A DNA stretch of 64,000 nt from Citrobacter sedlakii NBRC 105722 (GTDB lineage: Bacteria > Pseudomonadota > Gammaproteobacteria > Enterobacterales > Enterobacteriaceae), in NCBI RefSeq assembly GCF_000759835.1, contig NZ_BBNB01000002.1:592438-656437 (forward strand), read 5' to 3'. Under the pieces are notes generated by a model. That model did not search any database and was not told where the DNA came from. It was given only the letters and a program-made list of their open reading frames with translations. Position 1 is the first letter of the stretch. Each line of letters opens with the position of its first letter. Shown here in pieces: positions 9,974 through 19,137 of the stretch. The position numbers and the translations under genes are program-made.

Positions 9974-10075
9974 TCAGGATTTTTTCTTTGGGGTGCTGTC
10001 TGGCTTATCGCCGGATTCCGGGGCTTCGGAAGGATCATCTTTTTCGACAGCGAAACGGTTAAGGTGATAAAGCAT
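9974..10075 (-). CDS. small hypothetical protein (33 aa) upstream of cioA-like gene
   Basis: A short frame beginning MLYHLNRFAVEKDD and ending KKKS, rich in charged residues, Ser and Pro, without a membrane segment. It is supported mainly by an excellent ribosome site (AAGGAG at 10081-10086, then GCACT before ATG) and by its position on the same strand, 120 bp ahead of the cioA-like start. I do not recognise a family. It could be a leader peptide of the oxidase operon or an independent small protein. Confidence 0.55.
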   Translation of the reverse strand: MLYHLNRFAVEKDDPSEAPESGDKPDSTPKKKS

Positions 10076-10303
10076 AGTGCCTCCTTCGGTTATTTTCGCG
10101 CGATGCAAATATCACCAATCGTTACCGTTTAAATAGACTTCGGCAACGCTCAGGATATTTTCCTCGCACCATCATTTATTGCCTGTTAACAAGCCTGTCT
10201 GACCATTAAGAATAGACGCTAAGCCCCGATATTCAAGGCAAGAAAATAGCGAAGCGAGGGAAAGGAAATAGTGTCAGTGGGAATTTGAGATTTTCGGATA
10301 AAA

Positions 10304-10338
10304 GCCGGATGGCGGCGGTGAACTGCGCCTCATCCGGC
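10304..10338. repeat. REP (repetitive extragenic palindromic) element
   Basis: GCCGGATGGCGGCG and CGCCTCATCCGGC form the typical imperfect REP palindrome with a central mismatch. It lies between the 3' end of AT2 and the 5' end of the oxidase operon. Confidence 0.8.
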
Positions 10339-10355
10339 TTACATGATTGTTTACA

Positions 10356-10382
10356 GGCCCGGTCGCGCAGCGCCACCGGGCC
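10356..10382. repeat. strong inverted repeat downstream of AT2
   Basis: GGCCCGGT and ACCGGGCC form an 8-bp stem around an 11-base loop, six bases beyond the AT2 stop. There is no T-run on either side, so it may stabilise the 3' end or act with the nearby REP rather than as a classical terminator. Confidence 0.6.
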
Positions 10383-10388
10383 GTTCCG

Positions 10389-13364
10389 TTAAAACGACGC
10401 TTTAATGCCAATCATCGCCGAGGTGTCGCTGTAGCCTTTATCGCCAATCTGCTGGCCGACGTTGCCCCACAGGGAGACGTTCTTCGTCAGCTGGCCTTCT
10501 ACACCGGCCTTCAGCTCGCCGATATTGCGGGTGCCGTCCAGATCCACATTGTCACCGTTCATCGACACGCCAAAGTCCTTGCTGTTGTGGATCCAGTTCG
10601 CTTCAACAAACGGCTGGAAGGTGCGGTCTTTGCCGTCATCCAGTTTGTTGTGGCCCTTGCCGAACAGACGCACACCAATGCGGGTCTGCACGTTGCCGTC
10701 GCCGTGACCTTCCACGCGGGTGCCGTTGGCTTCGCGGTGTTCGTCCGCCTTCACGCCCATCCAGGTGACCTGCGCTTTCGGCTGGATGTACAGCGCGTTA
10801 CGCTCGCTGATGTCCGCCAGTTTCCAGGTGTAGCCGGATTCCACCGACGCGGTGAAGCCTTTTGAGTCGTACTCTTCGGATTCGACGCCACGACCGGAAA
10901 CGGTGTTGTCAAACCAGCTGTACTGCGCCCAGGTGTCAACATACGCGCCTTCGTGGGTTTCGTTGTCCTGTAACCAGGTGCCGTACAGACCGACGCTGTA
11001 ACCGCTGATGCGACTGTCGGCGCGGTTGCCGTTACGCTGGTTTTCCGCCCGTGCCTTCTGGTTGGCATAGCCCGCCATCAGACCAAGGTGGAAACGGTCA
11101 GTGTTGTCGGAAGACCACTGGGCGATGTCGCCGCCAAGCTGCATCACATAGCGGTTGGCCTGCATCTCCAGCTGGCCGCTGCTGTCCTGCTGGCGGGTGT
11201 GGCCACCGACGTTGCGCAGCCACAGGCTGGTCACCGCTTTCTCACCGGTCAGGGCGTCGACGTAATGGGTTTCGCCCAGACGGTCGTGCAGACGGGTGTT
11301 AAACATCGTGTTCGCCGCCTGCAGGTTCATGCCGTACAGACCTGCTTCCGGACGCACCGCGTGCTCGCGCGGTCTCTGCGGTTCAGGTTGCGTCGGCGCT
11401 TGCGGAGTCAGCGGATCTACCGGGTCCACTGGCTCAGTCGGATCAACCGGTTCCGGCTGTGGTTCCGGCGTCAGCGCGCTGGTCAGATACCAGTTTTTCT
11501 CATTCTGCCCTTCCCCACGTTGCAGGGTGTAGTCATACGCCCCCGCCACGATACGCCCGTTCTGAGTAAACACACCGTCAGAATTTCCCGCCACGCTGAT
11601 AAGCTCAATACCGTCAGTGGTCAGGCCGCCTGCGCCACCCGCGTTCAGCACCGTCACGTTCGTGTTACCGGAGGTGTTGCCCTGCACAACCAGCTTATCG
11701 GTTGCAGAGGTATCATCGCCCAGTTGGGTATTCATCACGAGATTACCGTTGACGCCGGTATAGTCGCCGTTCACCGTGAGGGTTTTAAACGTCGCCGCGT
11801 CGCGGGTCAGCGAACGGGTCGTCGCGCTGGCCGGCATAAAGGTCAGCGTCGAATCGTTCAGCGACAGGTTGGTCAGCTGCGAGTCTTTGGTCATATTCCA
11901 GACCGATTGCTCCGCCAGCGACAGGTTGCTCACCGCATCGTCAGTGGTTGCTGCGCCGCCATCAAAACGGGACTGGTTAATCGCGGTGATATCAATCGTC
12001 GCAGCATCTTTTGCCTCCAGCGTCCCGACAATATGGACTTTCTGCGGATTGATGGTCACGCGGGAGTCGGCATTTTCAGCCAGGATCGCGACAGCATCCG
12101 GGTCGTTGTAATTCACCCCCATCCGCACCTCGCCATTCAGGGTGATTTCGCCGCCCTTATCCGCATGGAGATAATTCCAGCTCCCGCTGCGGGTGGCGTC
12201 GACAACGTCAATATCCAGACTGCCGTTAACGGCGATTTTCCCTGCGGCTAACGCCTGATCCATCGAGGCATACAGCCCGGTGCCCGTTGTCTGCTGATGC
12301 CCTTTCGCATCAAAAGTGATACTCAGATCGTTGCCGGTATAGACCGTCGAGCCCATTGAGTCGACGCCATCAAGCACCGTCTGATCCGCGCCTGCGTTAA
12401 GTCGCATCGTGGTGGTGCCGACGGTAGTGACAGCGGCATCCACATCGACGCCCGGAAAACCGTCTGACAGCCAGATACCGGACGCCACGCCGCCGACGGC
12501 GTTGACGGTGACGTCAAGGACTGTATCGCCAAGCGCTTCAACTTTGCCGCCGTTCGCGCTAATCCCGTCAGCAAACTGATCGGCTACCGAGGTCACGGTC
12601 GCATTCTGATAGCGAATAAGCGAACGGGCACTCTCTTCCATCGCTTCGGAAATGATCCCGCCAGCATACCCCGTCCCCTTACTGTTGAGGATAACGTTCT
12701 CAGCTTCAATGCGGGTGCCATATTTTGCATACACGCCGAAAGCATTGCTGTTTGCCCCGGTCACCGTGGTATTCACGGTGGTATTACCGCTTAAGAGAAT
12801 GGAACCATTGTTTTTCGCGCCATAAATCCCGGCGATCCCTTTATCATCACGCTTATGGCTCATGTTAACCGTTAAATCATCAGCAACGATCTGCGCCTGT
12901 TGCGCATTCAGGGGGGCGCTGATGTTTTCTTCAGTCATAATCGTGACCGCAGACATAAAATCATAATCAGCGTCAAGCGGCAGATCCGGTCTGCCGGGTA
13001 CGGTTCCGGGAATATAATCACCAATAATATGATTCACGGTAGAGCCGGAACCTAAGTTGATAGTGCCGCTGTTAACCAGCAGGATCGTCCCGCTGGCCAG
13101 CATGAAATCACCCGTTTCAAACTCCCCACGGCCATCCACAGTCCTCGTACCGCCAGGGTTGTTAACAGTCACGCTGCCGTTATTGGCCACGGAGATAGTG
13201 TTATGTTCACCCGAAGTGCTGATGATGTTATATGTTCCACCGTCAGCAAGCTCCCCGCTTCCGGTAATCACGCCATCTCTGTCATAAAGCTCAGCATGGG
13301 CATAGTTTGTCATCAACATGCTGCTGACAAGGAGCGCTGTTGTGGTTAATTTAAATTGTTTCAT
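10389..13364 (-). CDS. autotransporter AT2 (type Va), tandem paralogue of AT3
   Basis: A 991-aa autotransporter. The signal peptide MKQFKLTTTALLVSSMLM... ends AHA at residue 24, which fixes the start at 13364; the frame extends 19 codons further upstream but without reason. The passenger (about 25-540) is beta-strand-rich with short Val/Thr/Asn repeats and no recognisable enzyme motif. Then come the autochaperone junction (LGDDTSATDKLVVQGNTSG to AGAYDYTL), a proline-rich linker with VDP and EP units, and a barrel of about 310 residues from VRPEAGLYGMNLQ to the terminal GIKASF. From that Val to the end it differs from AT3 at only three positions, whereas the passengers are unrelated. It is a surface protein, probably an adhesin with unknown ligand. 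Confidence 0.9.
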   Translation of the reverse strand: MKQFKLTTTALLVSSMLMTNYAHAELYDRDGVITGSGELADGGTYNIISTSGEHNTISVANNGSVTVNNPGGTRTVDGRGEFETGDFMLASGTILLVNSGTINLGSGSTVNHIIGDYIPGTVPGRPDLPLDADYDFMSAVTIMTEENISAPLNAQQAQIVADDLTVNMSHKRDDKGIAGIYGAKNNGSILLSGNTTVNTTVTGANSNAFGVYAKYGTRIEAENVILNSKGTGYAGGIISEAMEESARSLIRYQNATVTSVADQFADGISANGGKVEALGDTVLDVTVNAVGGVASGIWLSDGFPGVDVDAAVTTVGTTTMRLNAGADQTVLDGVDSMGSTVYTGNDLSITFDAKGHQQTTGTGLYASMDQALAAGKIAVNGSLDIDVVDATRSGSWNYLHADKGGEITLNGEVRMGVNYNDPDAVAILAENADSRVTINPQKVHIVGTLEAKDAATIDITAINQSRFDGGAATTDDAVSNLSLAEQSVWNMTKDSQLTNLSLNDSTLTFMPASATTRSLTRDAATFKTLTVNGDYTGVNGNLVMNTQLGDDTSATDKLVVQGNTSGNTNVTVLNAGGAGGLTTDGIELISVAGNSDGVFTQNGRIVAGAYDYTLQRGEGQNEKNWYLTSALTPEPQPEPVDPTEPVDPVDPLTPQAPTQPEPQRPREHAVRPEAGLYGMNLQAANTMFNTRLHDRLGETHYVDALTGEKAVTSLWLRNVGGHTRQQDSSGQLEMQANRYVMQLGGDIAQWSSDNTDRFHLGLMAGYANQKARAENQRNGNRADSRISGYSVGLYGTWLQDNETHEGAYVDTWAQYSWFDNTVSGRGVESEEYDSKGFTASVESGYTWKLADISERNALYIQPKAQVTWMGVKADEHREANGTRVEGHGDGNVQTRIGVRLFGKGHNKLDDGKDRTFQPFVEANWIHNSKDFGVSMNGDNVDLDGTRNIGELKAGVEGQLTKNVSLWGNVGQQIGDKGYSDTSAMIGIKASF
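10392..11345 (-). repeat. long direct repeat, copy 1 (barrel coding part of AT2)
   Basis: This stretch is nearly identical in DNA to 13784-14737, in the same orientation and at an offset of 3392 bp. The encoded proteins differ only by Q/K, D/E and I/V substitutions. Boundaries are approximate; similarity decays gradually upstream through the linker and the junction domain. Confidence 0.85.
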
Positions 13365-13780
13365 ATCGGTATCCGTAACAGACATCGCGGCGCTAAGACG
13401 TATTGCGTGCAATAACGCCATGGCCGATGTGCAATTCCTGGGTTAAACAAAAGTGAAAAAACGCCGGTTATTCCGGGAGTGGTCTTTGCTGGTGCTCACG
13501 GTGGCTTCTGTCCGCCATTTTCCACCTGCACAGCAACAGGACAAATGAAATGACCTTAGCTATAAAATTAAATTTATTATCTAAATATAAAAACAATACC
13601 TGTTTAATATATAAGCATTTTATTTATTAGCAGTGTTTTATTCTTTTAAGGTCAGGGCAGGAAAATCTTAAGATCATCCCGTTAAGCAATACCCATTTTT
13701 TAAGAGTGGGTATTTCCGCAGTGTAAGTATCACCGGTAAATGTCGGATAAGGCGCAACGCGCCTTATCCGAGGTGACTTA
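13365..13780. other. intergenic region between AT3 and AT2
   Basis: About 415 bp without a gene. The part from 13540 to 13640 is very AT-rich and should contain the AT2 promoter. An imperfectly spaced inverted repeat (AATACCCA at 13688-13695 and TGGGTATT at 13707-13714) and a stronger hairpin at 13745-13769 lie just behind the AT3 stop. Confidence 0.5.
13745..13769. repeat. hairpin behind AT3 (terminator- or REP-like)
   Basis: GGATAAGGCGC and GCGCCTTATCC make a perfect 11-bp stem with an AAC loop, 11 bases beyond the AT3 stop. It resembles the GCGCCTTATCC repeats common between enteric genes and lacks a T-run. Confidence 0.7.
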
Positions 13781-16777
13781 TCAGAACGACGCTTTAATGC
13801 CAATCATCGCAGAGGTGTCGCTGTAGCCTTTGTCACCGACCTGCTGGCCGACGTTGCCCCACAGGGAGACGTTCTTCGTCAGTTGGCCTTCCACACCGGC
13901 CTTCAGCTCGCCGATATTGCGGGTGCCGTCCAGATCCACGTTGTCACCGTTCATCGACACGCCGAACTCCTTGCTGTTGTGGATCCAGTTCGCTTCCACA
14001 AACGGCTGGAAGGTGCGGTCTTTGCCGTCATCCAGCTTGTTGTGGCCCTTGCCGAACAGACGCACGCCAATGCGGGTCTGCACGTTGCCGTCACCGTGGC
14101 CTTCCACGCGGGTGCCGTTGGCTTCGCGGTGTTCGTCCGCCTTCACGCCCATCCAGGTGACCTGCGCTTTCGGCTGGATGTACAGCGCGTTACGCTCGCT
14201 GATGTCCGCCAGCTTCCAGGTGTAGCCGGATTCCACCGACGCGGTGAAGCCTTTTGAGTCGTACTCTTCGGATTCGACGCCGCGACCGGAAACGGTGTTG
14301 TCAAACCAGCTGTACTGCGCCCAGGTATCGACATACGCGCCTTCGTGGGTTTCGTTGTCCTGCAGCCAGGTGCCGTACAGACCGACGCTGTAACCGCTGA
14401 TGCGGCTGTCGGCGCGGTTGCCGTTACGCTGGTTTTCCGCCCGCGCTTTCTGGTTGGCATAGCCCGCCATCAGACCAAGGTGGAAACGGTCAGTGTTGTC
14501 GGAAGACCACTGAGCGATGTCGCCGCCAAGCTGCATCACATAGCGGTTGGCCTGCATCTCCAGCTGGCCGCTGCTGTCTTTCTGCCGGGTGTGGCCACCG
14601 ACGTTGCGCAGCCACAGGCTGGTCACCGCTTTCTCGCCGGTCAGCGCGTCGACGTAGTGGGTTTCGCCCAGGCGGTCGTGCAGACGGGTGTTAAACATCG
14701 TGTTCGCCGCCTGCAGGTTCATGCCGTACAGACCCGCCTCCGGACGCACCGCGTTTTCGCGCGGGGCCGGTGCTGGCCTCTGCGGTTCCGGTTGTGCTGG
14801 TGGCGCCACCGGATCGACAGGGTCCAGAGGGTCTACAGGGTCTATGGGATCCACCGGGTCTACGGGATCAACCGGATCCGGTTCGGGTTCCGGCTGCGGG
14901 TCCGGCGTCAGGCCGCTGGTCAGATACCAGTTTTTCTCATTCTGGCCTTCTCCGCGCGCCAGAGTGTAGTCATACGCCCCCGCCACGATACGTCCGCTTT
15001 GTTTGAACTCGCCGTCAGAATTTCCGGCCACGCTGATAAGCTCGATACCGTCGGTGGTCAGCCCACCTGCGCCGCCTGCGTTCACCACCGTCACATTGGT
15101 GGCGCCGGAAGTGTTGCCGTTAACGAGCATCCGGTCAGTCTGAGAACTGTCGTCGCCCAACTGCGTGCGCATGATGATAGTGCCGTTATTGCCCGCGTAA
15201 TCGCCGTCTACCGTCAGGGTTTTAAACGGCACCGTTTCGCGCGTTAGATTACGGCTACTCGCCATAGCCGGGGCAAAGTTCAGCGTCGCGTCATTCAGCG
15301 TCAGGTTAGTGACGCTGGAAGAGTCGGTCATATCCCAGCGGCTGCTGCTGCCGTTAAACGCCAGATCGATCACCCCGTCAGAGACTTTTTTCGTGCTGCC
15401 GTAGAGATACGAGTTGTCGCCGGTTTTAATGTTAACGACATGTCCGCGTTCGGAGTGAATGTCGCCCCACGCCATAAACTTATTGTTGTTGCTGATATCG
15501 ACAGAACCGTAAATGGCGAGCAGATCGCCTTTCGCGCTCGCCAGCCCCTGCTGGCTGCCCAGCGTAACGTCGCCGAGAATGCGCGCGTTGGTGCTGCGTA
15601 ACAGTTCAACCCGGTCGCCGCCCTGCGTCTGTACGTTCAGCGTGTTGAGCACAATGTCCTTCGCGTCCACGCCCTGGAGGCCGTACATATTGGTGCTTTC
15701 ACCGCCGGTGAGCGAAATATCCACGTCGTTTATTCTGACGCTGGACTCTTCACTACCGTGAAACAGTGCGCCAATCACGCTGGTGTCTCCGGGCGCCGCT
15801 ACCTTGACATTGAGATTATTCATCGTCAAATCAGAGACTTCGCCGAGGAAAGAGAGCCCGGTGTTTAAAGCAAACGTATAGACGTCTTCGTTATTAGTAA
15901 CGTCGATATTCACGTTGTTAAAGTTGATCTTATTTTCTCTGCCGGGTCTGGCCGTGGTCACATAGTGATCTTCAAGCACCAGCCCCTTCACCCCACTTCT
16001 CGCGCTGTCCGTGTTAATACGGATATTGGTGTCGCCTTCAAAATCGCCGTTGCTACCCACGTTCATCCCCTCCAGATAGGACGCGGAAGTGGACTGCAAA
16101 TCGACGTTAATATCACCGGTCACCTTCGTACTCAGGCCGCGGAACTCCAGGGCTTCAACGGTCGTGGTGCCCACTTCGCCGGGAGTTTTGCTGTCAGCAT
16201 AGTTGACGGTCAGGTTATCCAGCGCGAGGGTTGAATCCCGATATGACGTGATGGCGGAGGCCATAATGCTTGACGATACCGTCACCGGGTCGGTAATCGT
16301 CATATCAATACGGGTGTCGCCCGTAAGAACCACATTCCCGCTGTTGTCGGCAGAAATGCCAATCGTCGGAACGCCGGTCTGGGTGATAGAGAGATCTTCG
16401 GCTTTAAAAGTGCCGCCATAGACCCGAACCGCATCAGCGACGGAGCTGGAGAGCGTCTTATAGCCAATAGTGGAGCCTTTACCGAAATCCAGCATACCAC
16501 CGCTGACATACACGCTGGCGCCGGTGTTGCCTTCTGGACTGACCATATCAATTTTACCGTTAACCGTAACGCTGGCGTCACTTGCCGATACGCCGATATA
16601 TTCCATGGCGGCGCCATCGGCAATAGTTAACGTGCGATCAGCTACAGGCGTGCGGCTATCAATAACGATGCGTTCGCCTTCAGCGTAAACCGGAAGCGAA
16701 GCGGCAGACAAAATCGAACTTAATAATAAGGCGATTTTACTGGGTTTAAATAAATAAAAAGACATCACAGGTTTCAT
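13781..16777 (-). CDS. autotransporter AT3 (type Va), tandem paralogue of AT2
   Basis: A 998-aa autotransporter. The start at 16777 (MKPVMSFYLFKPSKIALL) has GGAG 12 bases upstream; an internal Met four codons later is possible. The signal peptide ends near LPVYA. The passenger (about 33-545) has many INVDL/ITQTG-like beta-strand repeats and is unlike that of AT2 until the last part (residues about 520 on). The junction domain (LGDDSSQTDRMLVNGNTSG to AGAYDYTL) is about two-thirds identical to AT2 and the barrel nearly identical, so identity rises steeply toward the C terminus. The linker carries seven 9-bp units encoding V/I/L-D-P. Probably a surface adhesin; no catalytic motif is visible. Confidence 0.9.
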   Translation of the reverse strand: MKPVMSFYLFKPSKIALLLSSILSAASLPVYAEGERIVIDSRTPVADRTLTIADGAAMEYIGVSASDASVTVNGKIDMVSPEGNTGASVYVSGGMLDFGKGSTIGYKTLSSSVADAVRVYGGTFKAEDLSITQTGVPTIGISADNSGNVVLTGDTRIDMTITDPVTVSSSIMASAITSYRDSTLALDNLTVNYADSKTPGEVGTTTVEALEFRGLSTKVTGDINVDLQSTSASYLEGMNVGSNGDFEGDTNIRINTDSARSGVKGLVLEDHYVTTARPGRENKINFNNVNIDVTNNEDVYTFALNTGLSFLGEVSDLTMNNLNVKVAAPGDTSVIGALFHGSEESSVRINDVDISLTGGESTNMYGLQGVDAKDIVLNTLNVQTQGGDRVELLRSTNARILGDVTLGSQQGLASAKGDLLAIYGSVDISNNNKFMAWGDIHSERGHVVNIKTGDNSYLYGSTKKVSDGVIDLAFNGSSSRWDMTDSSSVTNLTLNDATLNFAPAMASSRNLTRETVPFKTLTVDGDYAGNNGTIIMRTQLGDDSSQTDRMLVNGNTSGATNVTVVNAGGAGGLTTDGIELISVAGNSDGEFKQSGRIVAGAYDYTLARGEGQNEKNWYLTSGLTPDPQPEPEPDPVDPVDPVDPIDPVDPLDPVDPVAPPAQPEPQRPAPAPRENAVRPEAGLYGMNLQAANTMFNTRLHDRLGETHYVDALTGEKAVTSLWLRNVGGHTRQKDSSGQLEMQANRYVMQLGGDIAQWSSDNTDRFHLGLMAGYANQKARAENQRNGNRADSRISGYSVGLYGTWLQDNETHEGAYVDTWAQYSWFDNTVSGRGVESEEYDSKGFTASVESGYTWKLADISERNALYIQPKAQVTWMGVKADEHREANGTRVEGHGDGNVQTRIGVRLFGKGHNKLDDGKDRTFQPFVEANWIHNSKEFGVSMNGDNVDLDGTRNIGELKAGVEGQLTKNVSLWGNVGQQVGDKGYSDTSAMIGIKASF
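13784..14737 (-). repeat. long direct repeat, copy 2 (barrel coding part of AT3)
   Basis: Second copy of the roughly 950-bp direct repeat described for 10392-11345. Both copies lie in the same orientation, so recombination between them would delete the AT2 passenger and leave a hybrid with the AT3 passenger. Confidence 0.85.
14810..14872 (-). repeat. 9-bp tandem repeat array coding (V/I/L)DP in AT3 linker
   Basis: Seven contiguous 9-bp units of the form RTNGAYCCN (14864-14872, 14855-14863, 14846-14854, 14837-14845, 14828-14836, 14819-14827, 14810-14818, read on the minus strand) encode VDP VDP VDP IDP VDP LDP VDP. They join the autochaperone to the barrel. AT2 has only a few VDP units, so the array length varies between paralogues. 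Confidence 0.85.
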
Positions 16778-17159
16778 AATTAAAAAGTACTCCGTTACCT
16801 GACGAGCCATATTTTCCAGGCAAACATTCCCATTTGCCTGTACGACATAAATACGTGAGGGATAGTGACTTAAAAGATGGTTGCCAGCAGCAACCGTTTC
16901 GATAGGGCTATTTTCGCGGCTGAATGAGGGGATCTCAAATGAAATAACCTTAACTCCACCTCAGACAGTAAATCTGAAATCAAAAATATAAGCAGAGCTA
17001 AATTCTTTAAATAATCTTAAATTAAGAATTAAAAACCAGAAAAGTAAGAAAAGATCATTTCTTAAATCTCAAAGAAGAAATAACGCTTCTGCCCCTCCTC
17101 CCTTTAAGACTTTTCGTTATATGGCGATAAACTGCGGAAGATGCTTTTTTATTTATGGC
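16778..17159. other. AT-rich intergenic region upstream of AT3
   Basis: About 380 bp without a gene, strongly AT-rich between 16960 and 17100. It holds the upstream region of AT3 on the left and the 3' side of the peptide transporter on the right. No clear operator was found. Confidence 0.5.
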
Positions 17160-17190
17160 AAAAATAAACCGGCGCCTTTAGCACCGGTTT
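17160..17190 (-). terminator. Rho-independent terminator of peptide transporter gene
   Basis: Read on the minus strand, AAACCGGTGC and GCGCCGGTTT pair around TAAAG and are followed by ATTTTT, 24 bases after the stop codon of the transporter. Confidence 0.85.
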
Positions 17191-17213
17191 GAAAATAAAG
17201 GTTTTATTGTTAT

Positions 17214-18767
17214 TCAGGCATGCGTTATCGGTTTTTGCTCCGTCTTCTGCTGAGCATTTTCCAGCATCCGGCGTACCGGTACAATCAACACTATTAATAC
17301 GGCGGCGCAAATCAACAAGGCGATGGAACAACGGGCGAAGAGGTCCGGCAACATATCCAGTTGGTCGGCTTTTACATGGCCGCCGATCAGTCCCGCCGCC
17401 AGGTTACCCAGCGCGCTGGCGCAGAACCACAGCCCCATCATCTGTCCGCGCATTCTTTCCGGCGCCAGCAGCGTCATGGTCGCCAGACCGATCGGACTCA
17501 GGCACAGCTCGCCCAGAGTCAGCATCAGAATGCTGCCCACCAGCCAGAACGGCGACACGCCCGCCCCACCGTTGTTCAGCACGTTTTGCGCCGCCATCAT
17601 CATCAGGCCAAAGCCCGCTGCCGCGCAGAGAATACCAATCACAAACTTGGTGATACTGCCCGGACGCACATTTTTACGCGCCAGCGCAGGCCACGCCCAG
17701 CTGAATACCGGCGCCAGCAGGATGATAAACAGGGCGTTGATCGACTGGAACCAGACAGCCGGGATCTCAAAATCGCCCACCATACGGTTGGTGTAGTCGT
17801 TAGCAAACAGGTTAAACGAGGTTGGTTTTTGCTCAAACGCCGACCAGAAGAAAGCGGCGGAAACCAGCAAAATAAAGCAGACCAGCAGTCTCGCACGTTC
17901 TTTGCGGGTCAGTCCGGCAAAGACAAACAGATAAATAAAGTACAGCGCCACGGAGGCGGCAATGACGTACACCAGCATGCTGGCGACCGCCACCGGATTG
18001 ATAACGATCACCCCTTGCGCGATCAGCGTCACAATAATGGCGACGCCCACCGCCAGTGCGATCAGCCACGCGCCCACGCCGTTTTTCTTCGCCACCGGAC
18101 TGTTCCAGGTGGAGTCCAGGCCAACTTCCCTGTCATAGCGTTTCATGGCCGGAACGGCAAACACGCGGAAGATGATCAGCGCCACCAGCATCCCGATCCC
18201 GCCGATGCCAAAGCCCCAGTGCCAACCGTGGGTTTTAATCAGCCAGCCGGAGATCAGCGGGGCGATAAACGACCCCATGTTGATGCCCATGTAGAACAGC
18301 GAAAAACCACCGTCACGCCGCGCATCACCTTTTTTGTACAGGGTTCCGACCATCACTGAGATACAGGTCTTGAACAGGCCAGAGCCCAACACGATAAACA
18401 TCAGGCCGATAAAGAACAGGTTATCGCCCATCCAGGCGGAGAGCGCGATAGACAGATGACCCAGCGCGATCAGAATCGAGCCATACCATACCGCCCGCTG
18501 CTGGCCGAGCCAGTTGTCCGCCAGCCAGCCGCCCGGTAACGCGGCCAGATACATCGTCCCGGCAAAAATCCCAACGATAGCGGAGGCATTTTCGCGCGCC
18601 AGTCCCATGCCGCCTTCGTAAACCGTCGCCGCCATAAACAGAATTAATAATGGACGAATGCCGTAAAAGGAAAAACGTTCCCACATTTCAGTGAAGAACA
18701 AGGCGCCCAACGGATAAGGATGGCCGAAGAACGTTCGGCTTTCGTTTTTATTAACAGAGGAATGCAT
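17214..18767 (-). CDS. POT-family proton-dependent oligopeptide transporter (DtpT-like)
   Basis: Inner-membrane di/tripeptide:H+ symporter of the PTR2/POT family, 517 aa with about 14 hydrophobic segments. The proton/peptide motif ExxERFxxYG is present as EMWERFSFYG near residues 28-37, and the family signature is seen in GTLYKKGDARRDGGFSLFYMGINMGSF. The N terminus (FFGHPYPLGALFFTEMWERF) resembles the DtpT-like subgroup rather than E. coli DtpA-D, so it is probably an accessory transporter. It stands alone, divergent from paoA, with its own terminator. The substrate range cannot be read from the sequence. Confidence 0.88.
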   Translation of the reverse strand: MHSSVNKNESRTFFGHPYPLGALFFTEMWERFSFYGIRPLLILFMAATVYEGGMGLARENASAIVGIFAGTMYLAALPGGWLADNWLGQQRAVWYGSILIALGHLSIALSAWMGDNLFFIGLMFIVLGSGLFKTCISVMVGTLYKKGDARRDGGFSLFYMGINMGSFIAPLISGWLIKTHGWHWGFGIGGIGMLVALIIFRVFAVPAMKRYDREVGLDSTWNSPVAKKNGVGAWLIALAVGVAIIVTLIAQGVIVINPVAVASMLVYVIAASVALYFIYLFVFAGLTRKERARLLVCFILLVSAAFFWSAFEQKPTSFNLFANDYTNRMVGDFEIPAVWFQSINALFIILLAPVFSWAWPALARKNVRPGSITKFVIGILCAAAGFGLMMMAAQNVLNNGGAGVSPFWLVGSILMLTLGELCLSPIGLATMTLLAPERMRGQMMGLWFCASALGNLAAGLIGGHVKADQLDMLPDLFARCSIALLICAAVLIVLIVPVRRMLENAQQKTEQKPITHA

Positions 18768-19137
18768 AATTTCTCCCGAAAGGGTGTGTCGTTTTGCTTG
18801 TAGACACTGAATTGCCGCCGGTCCTGAGAATAGTCAGGCCGATCATTACATTCAGCGAAATATTATTTAACCATTTGATAACCATGCGGCAGTTTTGTCT
18901 AGTGCCGAAGGGGGGACTTTAAGGCAAAAACTCGACAATCGTCTAGTTTTATAGATTTTCTGTTGGCAAAAACGGAAATGTGATTGACTTCCCTTTATCG
19001 CTCCTCGCTGCGTGGCTCCCCTCTCTGTTTTAAGACTAATCCCAGCGCCAGTGCCGACTATGCTTAATGTTTAAAAAACGTCCTTAGCGATTCAAACACG
19101 TTTTTCATTTTCCTTTTTTACCGACCGGAGGCCTGGC
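18768..19137. other. divergent regulatory region between peptide transporter and paoA
   Basis: About 370 bp without a gene, between divergent transcription units, so it should hold both promoters. Two copies of GTCTAGT (near 18896 and 18942) lie about 46 bp apart on the same strand and could be a regulator site, but the evidence is weak. paoA is preceded by GGAGG at 19125-19130. Confidence 0.45.

Noticed and set aside
11088..12251. 387-codon frame antisense to AT2, and a similar one at 14345-15247 antisense to AT3
   Set aside because: Both mirror the conserved barrel and passenger coding sequence; the similarity between them only reflects the duplicated AT genes.
14810..14872. Possible CRISPR array at the short repeats in AT3
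   Set aside because: Units are contiguous, 9 bp long, in frame and without spacers; they encode a Pro/Asp linker.
17361..18359. 332-codon frame antisense to the peptide transporter
   Set aside because: His/Arg/Gln-rich composition typical of antisense frames of membrane-protein genes; no motif.
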